Assembly (NCBI RefSeq): GCF_009017495.1
Contig: NZ_CP044989.1
Location: forward strand, 316,022 to 380,021
Direction: 5' to 3'
Length of the DNA: 64,000 bases
From: Deinococcus sp. AJ005
GTDB lineage: Bacteria; Deinococcota; Deinococci; Deinococcales; Deinococcaceae
Every line of letters starts with the position of its first letter. Within the stretch, counting starts at the first letter, position 1. Made by a program: the position numbers and the translations under genes. This document shows positions 57,051-64,000 of this stretch, one piece after another. The notes under the pieces are model-generated. The model saw only the letters and a list, made by a program, of their open reading frames with translations. It was not told the DNA's origin and ran no database searches.

Positions 57051-57255
57051 TCTTGGACTTCCATTCGGCTCCAACACCCCGCTGGCAGCTTCTGAGCCAT
57101 TTTACGGCGCAAATGCTACGGCGCAGAGCGCAGTCTTTTGCATTTTTGACCGAAGACAAGAACGAAACTGAAGAAAGGCAGGTGTGCTGCGATTTCACAT
57201 GGCTCAGACACGCCCCAGCGTATTGCTGACTTTGCGGTAGCCCCGACTCCCAAAA

Positions 57256-57285
57256 TTGACTTTTCCTTCATTTTCGCCCTAGCAT
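57256..57285 (+). promoter_or_regulatory. Sigma-70-type promoter before preT
   Basis: TTGACT (57256-57261), 18-bp spacer, TAGCAT (57280-57285), about 125 bp before the preT start. This is the only good -35/-10 pair in the gap, so it probably drives preT-preA and the genes after them. Confidence 0.55.
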
Positions 57286-57410
57286 GCGCCCACGCGGTTA
57301 ATCGTCTCCAGTGAGGGTCTGGACCGCTGCCCAGTGGCCTTTGGTGTGCTTTGGGCGGTGGCCGTTTCCCATGTCTTCGACTCAGGATGCATGCACAACC
57401 GGAGGACGCC

Positions 57411-58775
57411 TTGACGGACCACGCGCTGGTAGACGACGCCCAGACTCCTCACGCTGGCTTTCCTTTTGATCCCCGCTTTGCGCCCACGCACCCGCCCCTG
57501 AGCGCCCATGAAGCGGCGGTAGAGGCCAACCGCTGCCTGTACTGCTACGACGCGCCGTGCATTCAGGCGTGTCCGACGCACATTGACATCCCCACCTTCA
57601 TCCGCAAGATTGCCACCGACAACCTGCGCGGCTCTGCGCGGACCATTCTGGAAGCCAACTTTCTGGGCGGCACCTGCGCCCGCGTGTGTCCGGTGGAGGA
57701 ACTGTGCGAGGGCGCGTGCGTGCTGAATTCTGAGGAAAAGCCCATTGCGATTGGGCGGCTGCAACGACATGCGGTAGACCATGTGCAGGAGCGCGGTTTG
57801 CAGATGTTCACGGCAGGAACGCCGACTGGCCGCAAGGTGGCCGTTGTCGGCAGTGGTCCCGCAGGACTCAGCGTCAGCGCCGAACTCGCCAAGCTGGGCC
57901 ACGCGGTCACGCTGCTGGAAAAGCGCGAACTGGGCGGCGGCCTCAGCACCTACGGAATCATCGTTCTGCGCGAACCCGTGGAGGTTTCATTACAGGAAGT
58001 GGAGGCCGTGCAGGCGCTGGGCGTAACGGTGGAAACCGGGCGCGAGTTGACGGATCAAGCCGGGCTAACTGCACTTTTGGATGAATACGACGCTGTATTT
58101 CTGGGATTGGGATTGGGCGCAGTTCCGGCGATGGGCATTCCTGGCGAGGAACACCTGATTGACGGCCTTCAGTACATCGAGGACAGCAAAATTGCCCCCG
58201 ATTGCTTACCAGATGCCGTAAACATCGTGGTCATCGGTGCGGGCAACACCGCCATCGACGCCGCCACCATTGCCCGGCGGCGCGGCGCGGACGTGACCAT
58301 GCTCTACCGCCGCACCGATTCCGAGATGACCGCCTACCGCCACGAGTACGAATTCGCCTTGTCGGAGGGCATCCAGTACCGTTTTCTGACCCAACCCGTG
58401 CGAGTCATTTCAGAAGACGGGAAGGTGACGGGCGTGGAATGCGTGAAGATGGTGCTGGGCGTGCCGGACACGGGCGGACGGCCCCGGCCCAATCCTCTGC
58501 CCGGCAGTGAATTCGTGGTGCCCTGCGACGCCGTAATTTCGGCCATCGGTCAGGAGAAACCCGCACTGGCAAACGAATTGGGGCTGGACGTTTCAGGCGG
58601 CTACATCGTCGTCAACCACGACATGCAGACCAGCCTGCCGCGCGTGTATGCCGGGGGCGACTGCGTGCGCCTGCGCGGGACCGCCAGCACCGTGATGGCC
58701 GTGCAGGACGGCAAATACGCCGCCGTCGCTATTCACCAGCAACTTTCTCAAACCCAGGAGGCTCCACATGGCTGA
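57411..58775 (+). CDS. preT: NAD-dependent dihydropyrimidine dehydrogenase subunit PreT
   Basis: 454 aa from TTG at 57411, which has GGAGG 5 nt upstream; an ATG at 57387 has no such site. N-terminal Fe-S domain: NRCLYCYDAPCIQACPTHIDIPTFI and GGTCARVCPVEELCEGACV. Then a FAD motif VAVVGSGPAGLSVSAELAKLG and an NAD motif VVIGAGNTAIDAATIARRRGADVTMLYRR. PreT passes electrons from NADH to PreA, which reduces uracil or thymine to the dihydro form. It overlaps preA by 8 bp. Confidence 0.92.
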   Translation: MTDHALVDDAQTPHAGFPFDPRFAPTHPPLSAHEAAVEANRCLYCYDAPCIQACPTHIDIPTFIRKIATDNLRGSARTILEANFLGGTCARVCPVEELCEGACVLNSEEKPIAIGRLQRHAVDHVQERGLQMFTAGTPTGRKVAVVGSGPAGLSVSAELAKLGHAVTLLEKRELGGGLSTYGIIVLREPVEVSLQEVEAVQALGVTVETGRELTDQAGLTALLDEYDAVFLGLGLGAVPAMGIPGEEHLIDGLQYIEDSKIAPDCLPDAVNIVVIGAGNTAIDAATIARRRGADVTMLYRRTDSEMTAYRHEYEFALSEGIQYRFLTQPVRVISEDGKVTGVECVKMVLGVPDTGGRPRPNPLPGSEFVVPCDAVISAIGQEKPALANELGLDVSGGYIVVNHDMQTSLPRVYAGGDCVRLRGTASTVMAVQDGKYAAVAIHQQLSQTQEAPHG

Positions 58776-60147
58776 CCTCTCCGTCAATTTTGCGGGCATT
58801 CGCGCGCCCAATCCTTTCTGGCTGGCGTCCGCGCCGCCCACCAACAGTGGAGCGCAGATTCACCGCGCCTTTGAACATGGCTGGGGCGGGGCTGTGTGGA
58901 AGACCATCGGCGCTCCCGTGCTGAATATCAGCAACCGCTACGGCGGCCTGACCATCGGCGGGCAACGGCTGCTGGCGATCAACAATGTGGAACTGATCAG
59001 TGACCGCCCGCTGGATGTGAATCTGCGCGAAATTGCCGAGATCAAGCGGCTGTGGCCGGACCGCGCCGTGATCGTGAGCGCGATGGTGGACGCCTCGCCC
59101 GAAGCGTGGCGCGAAATCGTCATGATGATTGAGGACACGGGCGCAGACGGCATAGAACTCAATTACGGCTGTCCCCAGGGCATGAGCGAACGCGGCATGG
59201 GCGCGGCGGTGGGTCAGGTGCCGGAAATGTGCGAGCTGAACACGCACTGGGTCACCTCCATTACCAAACTCCCGGTGATCGTCAAGCTGACCCCGAACGT
59301 CACACACATTACCGAACCTGCGCACGCGGCGATTGCGGGCGGGGCCAATGCGCTGAGCTTGATCAACACCATCAATTCAGTGATGAGCGTTGATCTGGAC
59401 ACCCTGCAAATCACACCCAACATCGGCGGGCGCGGCACCCACGGCGGTTATGCGGGGCCAGCCGTCAAACCAATAGCCCTGAACATGCTCACCGAACTGC
59501 TGACCGACGAAGGCGTGCTGAGAAGCGGCGTCCCAGTGTGCGGCATGGGCGGCATCGTGACCTGGAAGGATGCCGCCGAATTCCTGCTGCTGGGCGCGGG
59601 GGCCGTACAGGTCTGCACCGCCGCCATGCATTACGGCTACCGGATCGTGGAGGACATGATTGACGGCCTGGGCAATTGGATGGACGACAAGGGCTTTGCC
59701 ACCATTGCTGACGTTTCGGGCCGGGCGCTGCCGCAGATGAGCAGTTTTGGGCAACTGGATCTGGGGTATCAGGCAGTGGCGCGGATTGACCCCGACAAGT
59801 GCATTCAGTGCAACCTGTGTTATGTGGCCTGCAACGACACCGCGCACCAGTGCATTGATCTGGTGGCCGGAAACGGTGTGCGGGTGGACCCCGGCTACGA
59901 CGTGCGCGTCAACGGCAGGGCGGTGGCCGATACCCGCCCGACTCCGGTGGTCCGCGAACCCGATTGCGTGGGCTGCGCGCTGTGCGCCAACGTCTGCCCA
60001 GTGGACGGCTGCATCACGATGGTCAGTGTTCCCAGCACGCAGGAAAACATCAGTTGGGACGCCCTGACCGCCCAGCGCCCCGAAATCGCCACCAGTTGGG
60101 ACGCCATGATGGCCTACCGCAAGGAGCAGGGCATAGAGATTCACTAG
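58768..60147 (+). CDS. preA: Dihydropyrimidine dehydrogenase catalytic subunit PreA
   Basis: 459 aa with AGGAGG before the ATG. FMN-binding TIM barrel of dihydroorotate-dehydrogenase type: SVNFAGIRAPNPFWLASAPPTN, GIELNYGCPQGMSERGMG (active-site Cys), SLINTINSVMS, VCGMGGIVTWKDAAEFLLLGAGAVQV. The C-terminal ferredoxin domain has two 4Fe-4S sites: CIQCNLCYVACND and CVGCALCANVCPVDGC. Reduces uracil/thymine, first step of the reductive pathway. It is followed 37 bp later by a toxin-antitoxin pair, then the second enzyme of the pathway. Confidence 0.94.
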   Translation: MADLSVNFAGIRAPNPFWLASAPPTNSGAQIHRAFEHGWGGAVWKTIGAPVLNISNRYGGLTIGGQRLLAINNVELISDRPLDVNLREIAEIKRLWPDRAVIVSAMVDASPEAWREIVMMIEDTGADGIELNYGCPQGMSERGMGAAVGQVPEMCELNTHWVTSITKLPVIVKLTPNVTHITEPAHAAIAGGANALSLINTINSVMSVDLDTLQITPNIGGRGTHGGYAGPAVKPIALNMLTELLTDEGVLRSGVPVCGMGGIVTWKDAAEFLLLGAGAVQVCTAAMHYGYRIVEDMIDGLGNWMDDKGFATIADVSGRALPQMSSFGQLDLGYQAVARIDPDKCIQCNLCYVACNDTAHQCIDLVAGNGVRVDPGYDVRVNGRAVADTRPTPVVREPDCVGCALCANVCPVDGCITMVSVPSTQENISWDALTAQRPEIATSWDAMMAYRKEQGIEIH

Positions 60148-60184
60148 AATGGGGTCAGTTCCAATTCAGCCATAAAGGGGTGAA

Positions 60185-60454
60185 ATGATGACCGCCGCAA
60201 AAATTCGGATTGACAATGAAGGGCGCGTGCAAACGGACGCCGAAACGCTGGAAATCCTGAAAAACCGAGAGTTTGAGTTGCAGGCCAACGGTCACATCGT
60301 CCCACTGACGCCCCGGCCCCGGCGCTTGCATGAGATTGAGGATATGAACGAGCGGATGGCGGCCTACGAGGAGTTCAAAAAACGCGTCGTTCGTCCTGGC
60401 GGCGAGAATCTGCCAGAGGATTGGGAAACCATCCGAGACAGCATCTACGACTGA
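60185..60454 (+). CDS. Putative antitoxin of a VapBC-type pair
   Basis: 89 aa. A short strand KIRIDNEGRVQTDAE begins, a helical middle (RLHEIEDMNERMAAYEEFKKRVV) follows, and the tail PEDWETIRDSIYD is acidic. No clear AbrB or RHH motif is seen, so the call rests on size and position: it precedes a PIN-domain toxin and its stop overlaps the toxin start (TGATG). Confidence 0.6.
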   Translation: MMTAAKIRIDNEGRVQTDAETLEILKNREFELQANGHIVPLTPRPRRLHEIEDMNERMAAYEEFKKRVVRPGGENLPEDWETIRDSIYD

Positions 60455-60909
60455 TGCGAATTCTCATTGACACCAACATCGCCTTGCGGTTTGTTCAAGC
60501 AGGCGCACCCGGTCACGCGTCGGTTGAGCATGCCGTGAAGACCCTGCTCGGACGTGGTGACGAATTGATGGTGGTGCCTCAAGTTGTCTATGAACTCTGG
60601 GCCGTTGGAACGCGCCCCAAAACAGTCAATGGCTTTGGATGGACTTCCGAGGAAGCTCGCAAGGAGATAGATGGGCTGTCTGAGCAATTTTCAATGCTTC
60701 AGGACACTCCCAGCATCTTCGCAATCTGGCTTGAGCTTGTCACACAACACCATGTTTCAGGCAAGCCCACCCACGATGCCCGCCTCGCTGCCGCTCTTAT
60801 CGTACATAGTTTAGATGCCCTCCTCACCTTTAATGCTCCCGATTTTAAACGCTTCGGTCTCAATATCATCAACCCCACCGATCTTTCCGAAGGAGACTCC
60901 ACCCTATGA
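60454..60909 (+). CDS. vapC: PIN-domain ribonuclease toxin (VapC-like)
   Basis: 151 aa. PIN fold with acidic site residues: MRILIDTNIALRFV (D), VPQVVYELWAVG (E), KPTHDARLAAALIVH (D) and LLTFNAPDFKRF (D). VapC toxins cut tRNA or rRNA until bound by their antitoxin. The ATG overlaps the antitoxin stop, and its own stop overlaps the ATG of dihydropyrimidinase (ATGA), so the pair is embedded in the pyrimidine operon, not merely beside it. Confidence 0.85.
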   Translation: MRILIDTNIALRFVQAGAPGHASVEHAVKTLLGRGDELMVVPQVVYELWAVGTRPKTVNGFGWTSEEARKEIDGLSEQFSMLQDTPSIFAIWLELVTQHHVSGKPTHDARLAAALIVHSLDALLTFNAPDFKRFGLNIINPTDLSEGDSTL

Positions 60910-62327
60910 CCCTGCTTATCAAAAATGGCGAGATTGTGACCTCCGAGAAGCAATACAAAGCAGACATTCTGGTGGAAGGCGAAATGATTTCGCTGATCGG
61001 CGAGAATCTGATCGCGCCAGATGATGCAGAAATCATAGATGCAGAGGGAAAATACATCTTCCCCGGCTTTATTGATCCACATGTGCATATCCACCTGCCG
61101 TTCATGGGCACTTTTGCCAAAGACACCCACACCACGGGCAGTCAGGCCGCATTGATCGGCGGAACCACCACCTTTATTGAAATGCTGGCCCCCGCCGGAA
61201 GCGATGAACTGCGGGACGGCTGGAACACCTGGTCCCAGATGGCCGAGGGAAACAGCGCCTGCGATTACACCTTCCACATCGGCGTGACGCGCTGGGACGC
61301 GGAGACCGAGCAGACGCTGCGGGAACTGGTGGCGGACGGCATGACCTCGTTCAAGGTGTTTCTGGCGTACAAGGGCGCGTTCGGGATTGAGGATGCGGCC
61401 CTGTTTAAAACCCTGGCGCTGGCGAGAGAGCTGGGCGTGGTGGTCACGGCCCACTGCGAGAACGCCGAACTGGTGTCGCAGCTCCAGACCAAATTGCTGG
61501 CGGAGGGCAAAACGGGTTCCGAATGGCACGAACCCAGCCGCCCCGAACAGGTTGAGGCCGACGGCACCGCTCATTTCGCCACCTTTTTAGAGATGACCGG
61601 GGCAGAGGGCTATGTGGTTCACCTGTCCAACGCCAAATCCTTGAAAGCCGCGCTGGACGCCCGCAAACGCGGTGTGAACATCCACATTGAGTCGGTGATT
61701 CCCCACTTTCTGCTGGACAAAACCTTTGCCGAGCGGCCCGGTGTGGAGGGCGCAAAATACGTGATGAGTCCGCCGCTGCGCGACAAGTCCAATGGGGCGG
61801 TGCTGTGGCAGGCACTAAAAGACGGCGAGATTGACACCGTTGCCACCGATCATTGTCCCTTTGATGTGGCGCAAAAGCACATGGGCGACAACAATTTCAC
61901 CCTGATTCCCAACGGTATTCCGGCCATTGAGGACCGCGTGAACCTGCTGTATACCTACGGCGTCAGCCGGGGCAATCTGAGCCTGAGCCGTTTTGTGGAC
62001 GCCGCCAGCACCCGCGCGGCGCAGATCTTCGGGTTGTATCCGAAGAAAGGTGCAATTGAGGTGGGTTCGGACGCCGATCTGGTGATTTACGATCCGGCTT
62101 ACCGGGGCAAGATCAGCACCGAAACGTCGCACGTCAATAATGACTACAGCGGCTTTGAAGGCTTTGAAATTGACGGGCGGCCAAGCGTGGTGACGGTGCG
62201 CGGGCAGGTAGCGGTGCGGAATGGCGAATTTGTGGGCGAGGCCGGGCGCGGGCAGTTGCTGCGGCGTCAGCCCAGGCAGACTTTAAAACCCAGCAAGAAT
62301 CTAACTTCCGCCGAGGATCGGGGTTGA
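60906..62327 (+). CDS. hydA: Dihydropyrimidinase (D-hydantoinase)
   Basis: 473 aa, with AAGGAG inside the end of vapC. Amidohydrolase metal site: FIDPHVHIHLPF (HxH), SFKVFLAYKGAFG (carboxylated Lys about 148), VTAHCEN (H), VVHLSNAKSL (H), VATDHCPF (D). Opens dihydrouracil or dihydrothymine to the N-carbamoyl-beta-amino acid, the second step after PreTA. The third enzyme, beta-ureidopropionase, is not seen in the window. The C-terminal ~25 residues are basic and extra. Confidence 0.92.
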   Translation: MTLLIKNGEIVTSEKQYKADILVEGEMISLIGENLIAPDDAEIIDAEGKYIFPGFIDPHVHIHLPFMGTFAKDTHTTGSQAALIGGTTTFIEMLAPAGSDELRDGWNTWSQMAEGNSACDYTFHIGVTRWDAETEQTLRELVADGMTSFKVFLAYKGAFGIEDAALFKTLALARELGVVVTAHCENAELVSQLQTKLLAEGKTGSEWHEPSRPEQVEADGTAHFATFLEMTGAEGYVVHLSNAKSLKAALDARKRGVNIHIESVIPHFLLDKTFAERPGVEGAKYVMSPPLRDKSNGAVLWQALKDGEIDTVATDHCPFDVAQKHMGDNNFTLIPNGIPAIEDRVNLLYTYGVSRGNLSLSRFVDAASTRAAQIFGLYPKKGAIEVGSDADLVIYDPAYRGKISTETSHVNNDYSGFEGFEIDGRPSVVTVRGQVAVRNGEFVGEAGRGQLLRRQPRQTLKPSKNLTSAEDRG

Positions 62328-63148
62328 CCGCCACCGCCCCAGCGCTTACGGTGCGCGACATGACCCAGCCCGCTGTTCATCTCAAAGACCTCAACATGGT
62401 CTTTCGGGGCGCACAGGGCGATACGGTAGCCCTCAAGGACGCCAATCTGGACATCGCACAGGGCGAGTTCATCAGCCTGATCGGCCCCAGCGGCTGTGGC
62501 AAAACAACGCTGCTGCGGCTGATGGCGGACCTGATCACGCCAACGGGCGGGGAGCTGCTGATCGGCGGCAAATCACCTGCCCAGGCCCGGCAGGAACGCG
62601 CTTATGGGTATGTGTTTCAATCGCCTGCGCTGCTGGAATGGCGTACAGTCCTCAACAACGTGCTGCTGCCGCTGGATGTGATGAACACGCCCAAAGCCAC
62701 CCGGCAGGCCCGCGCCCACGAGATGCTGAAACTGGTTGGACTGGAAGGTTTTGCGGGGCGTTACCCGTGGCAGCTTTCGGGCGGAATGCAGCAGCGCGTC
62801 AGCATCGCCCGCGCCCTGGCCTTTGACCCCAGTCTGTTGCTGATGGACGAGCCGTTCGGTGCGCTGGACGAGATCACCCGCGAACACCTGAATGGCGAGT
62901 TGCTGCGGCTGTGGCAGGAAACGGGCAAGACGGTGGTGTTCGTGACACACGGCATTTCCGAGGCTGTGTTTCTGAGTACGCGCGTCGTGGTGATGACCTC
63001 GCGGCCCGGCAAGATTGAGGGCGTGGTGGATATTGACCTGCCGTATCCGCGCAATGTAGAAACCCGCGAGAGTCCGCGTTTCTTTGAACTGGCGACAAAG
63101 GTACGCGAGTTGCTGCGCCAGGGCCACGGGTTTGACGCGGATGATTAA
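62324..63148 (+). CDS. ABC importer ATP-binding protein (SsuB/NrtD type)
   Basis: 274 aa from a TTG overlapping the hydA stop (TTGA); an ATG at 62360 is a plausible later start. Walker A LIGPSGCGKTTLLRLMADL, Q loop YVFQSPALLEW, signature WQLSGGMQQRVSIARALAFDP, Walker B LLLMDEPFGALDEITRE and the H loop VFVTHGISEAV. The pairing with a permease of the same class suggests import of a pyrimidine, hydantoin or similar substrate. Confidence 0.9.
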   Translation: MTATAPALTVRDMTQPAVHLKDLNMVFRGAQGDTVALKDANLDIAQGEFISLIGPSGCGKTTLLRLMADLITPTGGELLIGGKSPAQARQERAYGYVFQSPALLEWRTVLNNVLLPLDVMNTPKATRQARAHEMLKLVGLEGFAGRYPWQLSGGMQQRVSIARALAFDPSLLLMDEPFGALDEITREHLNGELLRLWQETGKTVVFVTHGISEAVFLSTRVVVMTSRPGKIEGVVDIDLPYPRNVETRESPRFFELATKVRELLRQGHGFDADD

Positions 63149-64000
63149 GGCACGGCGTCCCGTCATGGCCGGAAGCGTCGGCCCCATGATCATCGTGGCC
63201 GTCATCGCGCTGGCGCTGTACTGGCCGCTGATGCTGTGGGTCAACGCGGGCGCGGCCCAGCGCAGTCTGAACAGCGGCGCGGACCTGGGCTGTGCCACGG
63301 CCATTGCCTGCGCCACCCAGCTCCGCAATCCGGTGCTGCCCGCCCCCGCCCAACTGGGCAGCAGCCTGCGCACCATGAGCCTGCCGCCGATGGCCCCCAC
63401 CAGCGTTCCCTACAACACCCTGGTCACGGCAGGGGAAACCATCGTGGGCCTGCTGATCGCCTCGGTGCTGGGCATTTTGCTGGCGGTGGGCCTGGTGGGC
63501 AGCCGGGCTTTTGAGCGCGTGACGTTGCCCTGGCTGATCGCCTCGCAGACCGTTCCAGTGATCGCCCTTGCCCCCATGCTGGCCGTGGTGCTGGGGCAGT
63601 ACGGGGTGCAGGGCTGGCTGCCCAAGGCGCTGATCGCCGCCTACATCGCCTTCTTTCCAGTGGCGGTGGGTGTGGCGGCAGGGTTACGCAGTCCTGATCC
63701 CATGCAGGAAGACCTGCTCATCACCTACCGCGCATCGGGCTGGCAGACGTTCTGGACCTTGCGGCTGCCCGCCAGCCTGCCCTTCCTGTTTACCTCGCTG
63801 AAGGTGGCGGCCACCGCCGCGCTGATCGGCTCCATCGTGGCCGAGATCAGCACCATCAGCTTCTCGGGGCTGGGCAAGATGCTGGCCGAGAACTCGCGGG
63901 CCAGTGACACGCTGGCGCTGTGGGTCATCATGCTGTACGGCGCGGGCCTGGGCATCGCGCTGGTGGCCGTGCTGGGATTGATTGAGAGGCTGGTGACCCC
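63141..64000 (+). CDS. ABC importer permease (SsuC/NrtC type), 3' partial
   Basis: ATG at 63141 overlaps the end of the ATPase gene (ATGATTAA). About 286 codons are visible and the frame is open at the window edge. Membrane segments are seen at the start (GPMIIVAVIALALYWPL) and through the BPD_transp core: LVTAGETIVGLLIASVLGILLAVGLVG, LIASQTVPVIALAPML. The EAA-type loop is TYRASGWQTFWTLRLPASLPFLF. It fits pyrimidine or hydantoin import with the upstream ATPase; the binding protein is beyond the edge. Confidence 0.88.
   Translation, partial: MIKARRPVMAGSVGPMIIVAVIALALYWPLMLWVNAGAAQRSLNSGADLGCATAIACATQLRNPVLPAPAQLGSSLRTMSLPPMAPTSVPYNTLVTAGETIVGLLIASVLGILLAVGLVGSRAFERVTLPWLIASQTVPVIALAPMLAVVLGQYGVQGWLPKALIAAYIAFFPVAVGVAAGLRSPDPMQEDLLITYRASGWQTFWTLRLPASLPFLFTSLKVAATAALIGSIVAEISTISFSGLGKMLAENSRASDTLALWVIMLYGAGLGIALVAVLGLIERLVT

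Noticed and set aside
60185..60909. VapBC pair as a mobile element with its own ends
   Set aside because: No inverted or direct repeats flank it and its genes overlap the operon at codon level.

Overview
The window reads as a secondary replicon (megaplasmid, chromid or large plasmid) of a Deinococcus species. The pointers are high GC, a Dps protein with a secretion signal like the megaplasmid-borne Dps2 of D. radiodurans, a large catalase, several leaderless starts with a TANNNT box 7-8 nt upstream of the start codon, an intact parAB pair away from any dnaA region, and a decayed second partition locus. The genus is inferred from protein style, not from a marker gene.

Layout. 1-3.4 kb: end of a sugar/polyol operon (dehydrogenase, FGGY kinase, GntR regulator). 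3.5-8.7 kb: a mobile, decaying island with a beheaded parA and its ribbon-helix-helix partner, two inverted copies of one IS6-family element, an IS3 remnant, a CPBP protease/MerR divergent pair, an aph pseudogene with three in-frame stops, and a gene tail. 8.9-23.1 kb: aromatic catabolism, with a thiolase and a fused CoA-transferase, then parAB, then the homoprotocatechuate (4-hydroxyphenylacetate) meta-cleavage genes hpaG-hpaE-(SMI1)-hpaB-hpaD-(sulfite-oxidase-like)-hpaH-hpaI under a divergent PucR regulator. HpaC (flavin reductase) and a separate HpaF isomerase are not in the window. One palindrome with a TCACGTGA core lies before parA and again after hpaI. 23.1-27.5 kb: HAD pseudophosphatase, GH15 enzyme, FtsX-like permease, membrane protein. 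27.5-33.5 kb: a type III polyketide operon (synthase, methyltransferase, FAD monooxygenase, glycosyltransferase) with a divergent MFS exporter.

34-44.6 kb: a surface-glycan region with UDP-galactopyranose mutase, two glycosyltransferases, a NodS-like methyltransferase, a PIG-L deacetylase, a 787-residue glycosidase/acyl-CoA-dehydrogenase fusion, a second clan GH-A glycosidase and an SDR. 44.9-51.4 kb: stress genes (secreted Dps, catalase, cytosolic Dps) and a two-component system with a short leader ORF. 52-57 kb: two adjacent proteins with matching double zinc ribbons, one carrying a long helical region, then a CitA/DcuS-type two-component system whose kinase has lost its sensor domain. 57.2-64 kb: reductive pyrimidine degradation (preT, preA, dihydropyrimidinase) with a VapBC-like toxin-antitoxin pair overlapped into the operon, followed by an SsuBC/NrtCD-type importer that runs off the window.

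The least explained signal is a dispersed, non-coding, MITE-like element (33.7, 48.3 and 51.6 kb, plus partial copies at 33.65 and 57.0 kb). It has 12-bp terminal inverted repeats and two internal hairpins whose arms differ in sequence between copies yet still pair.
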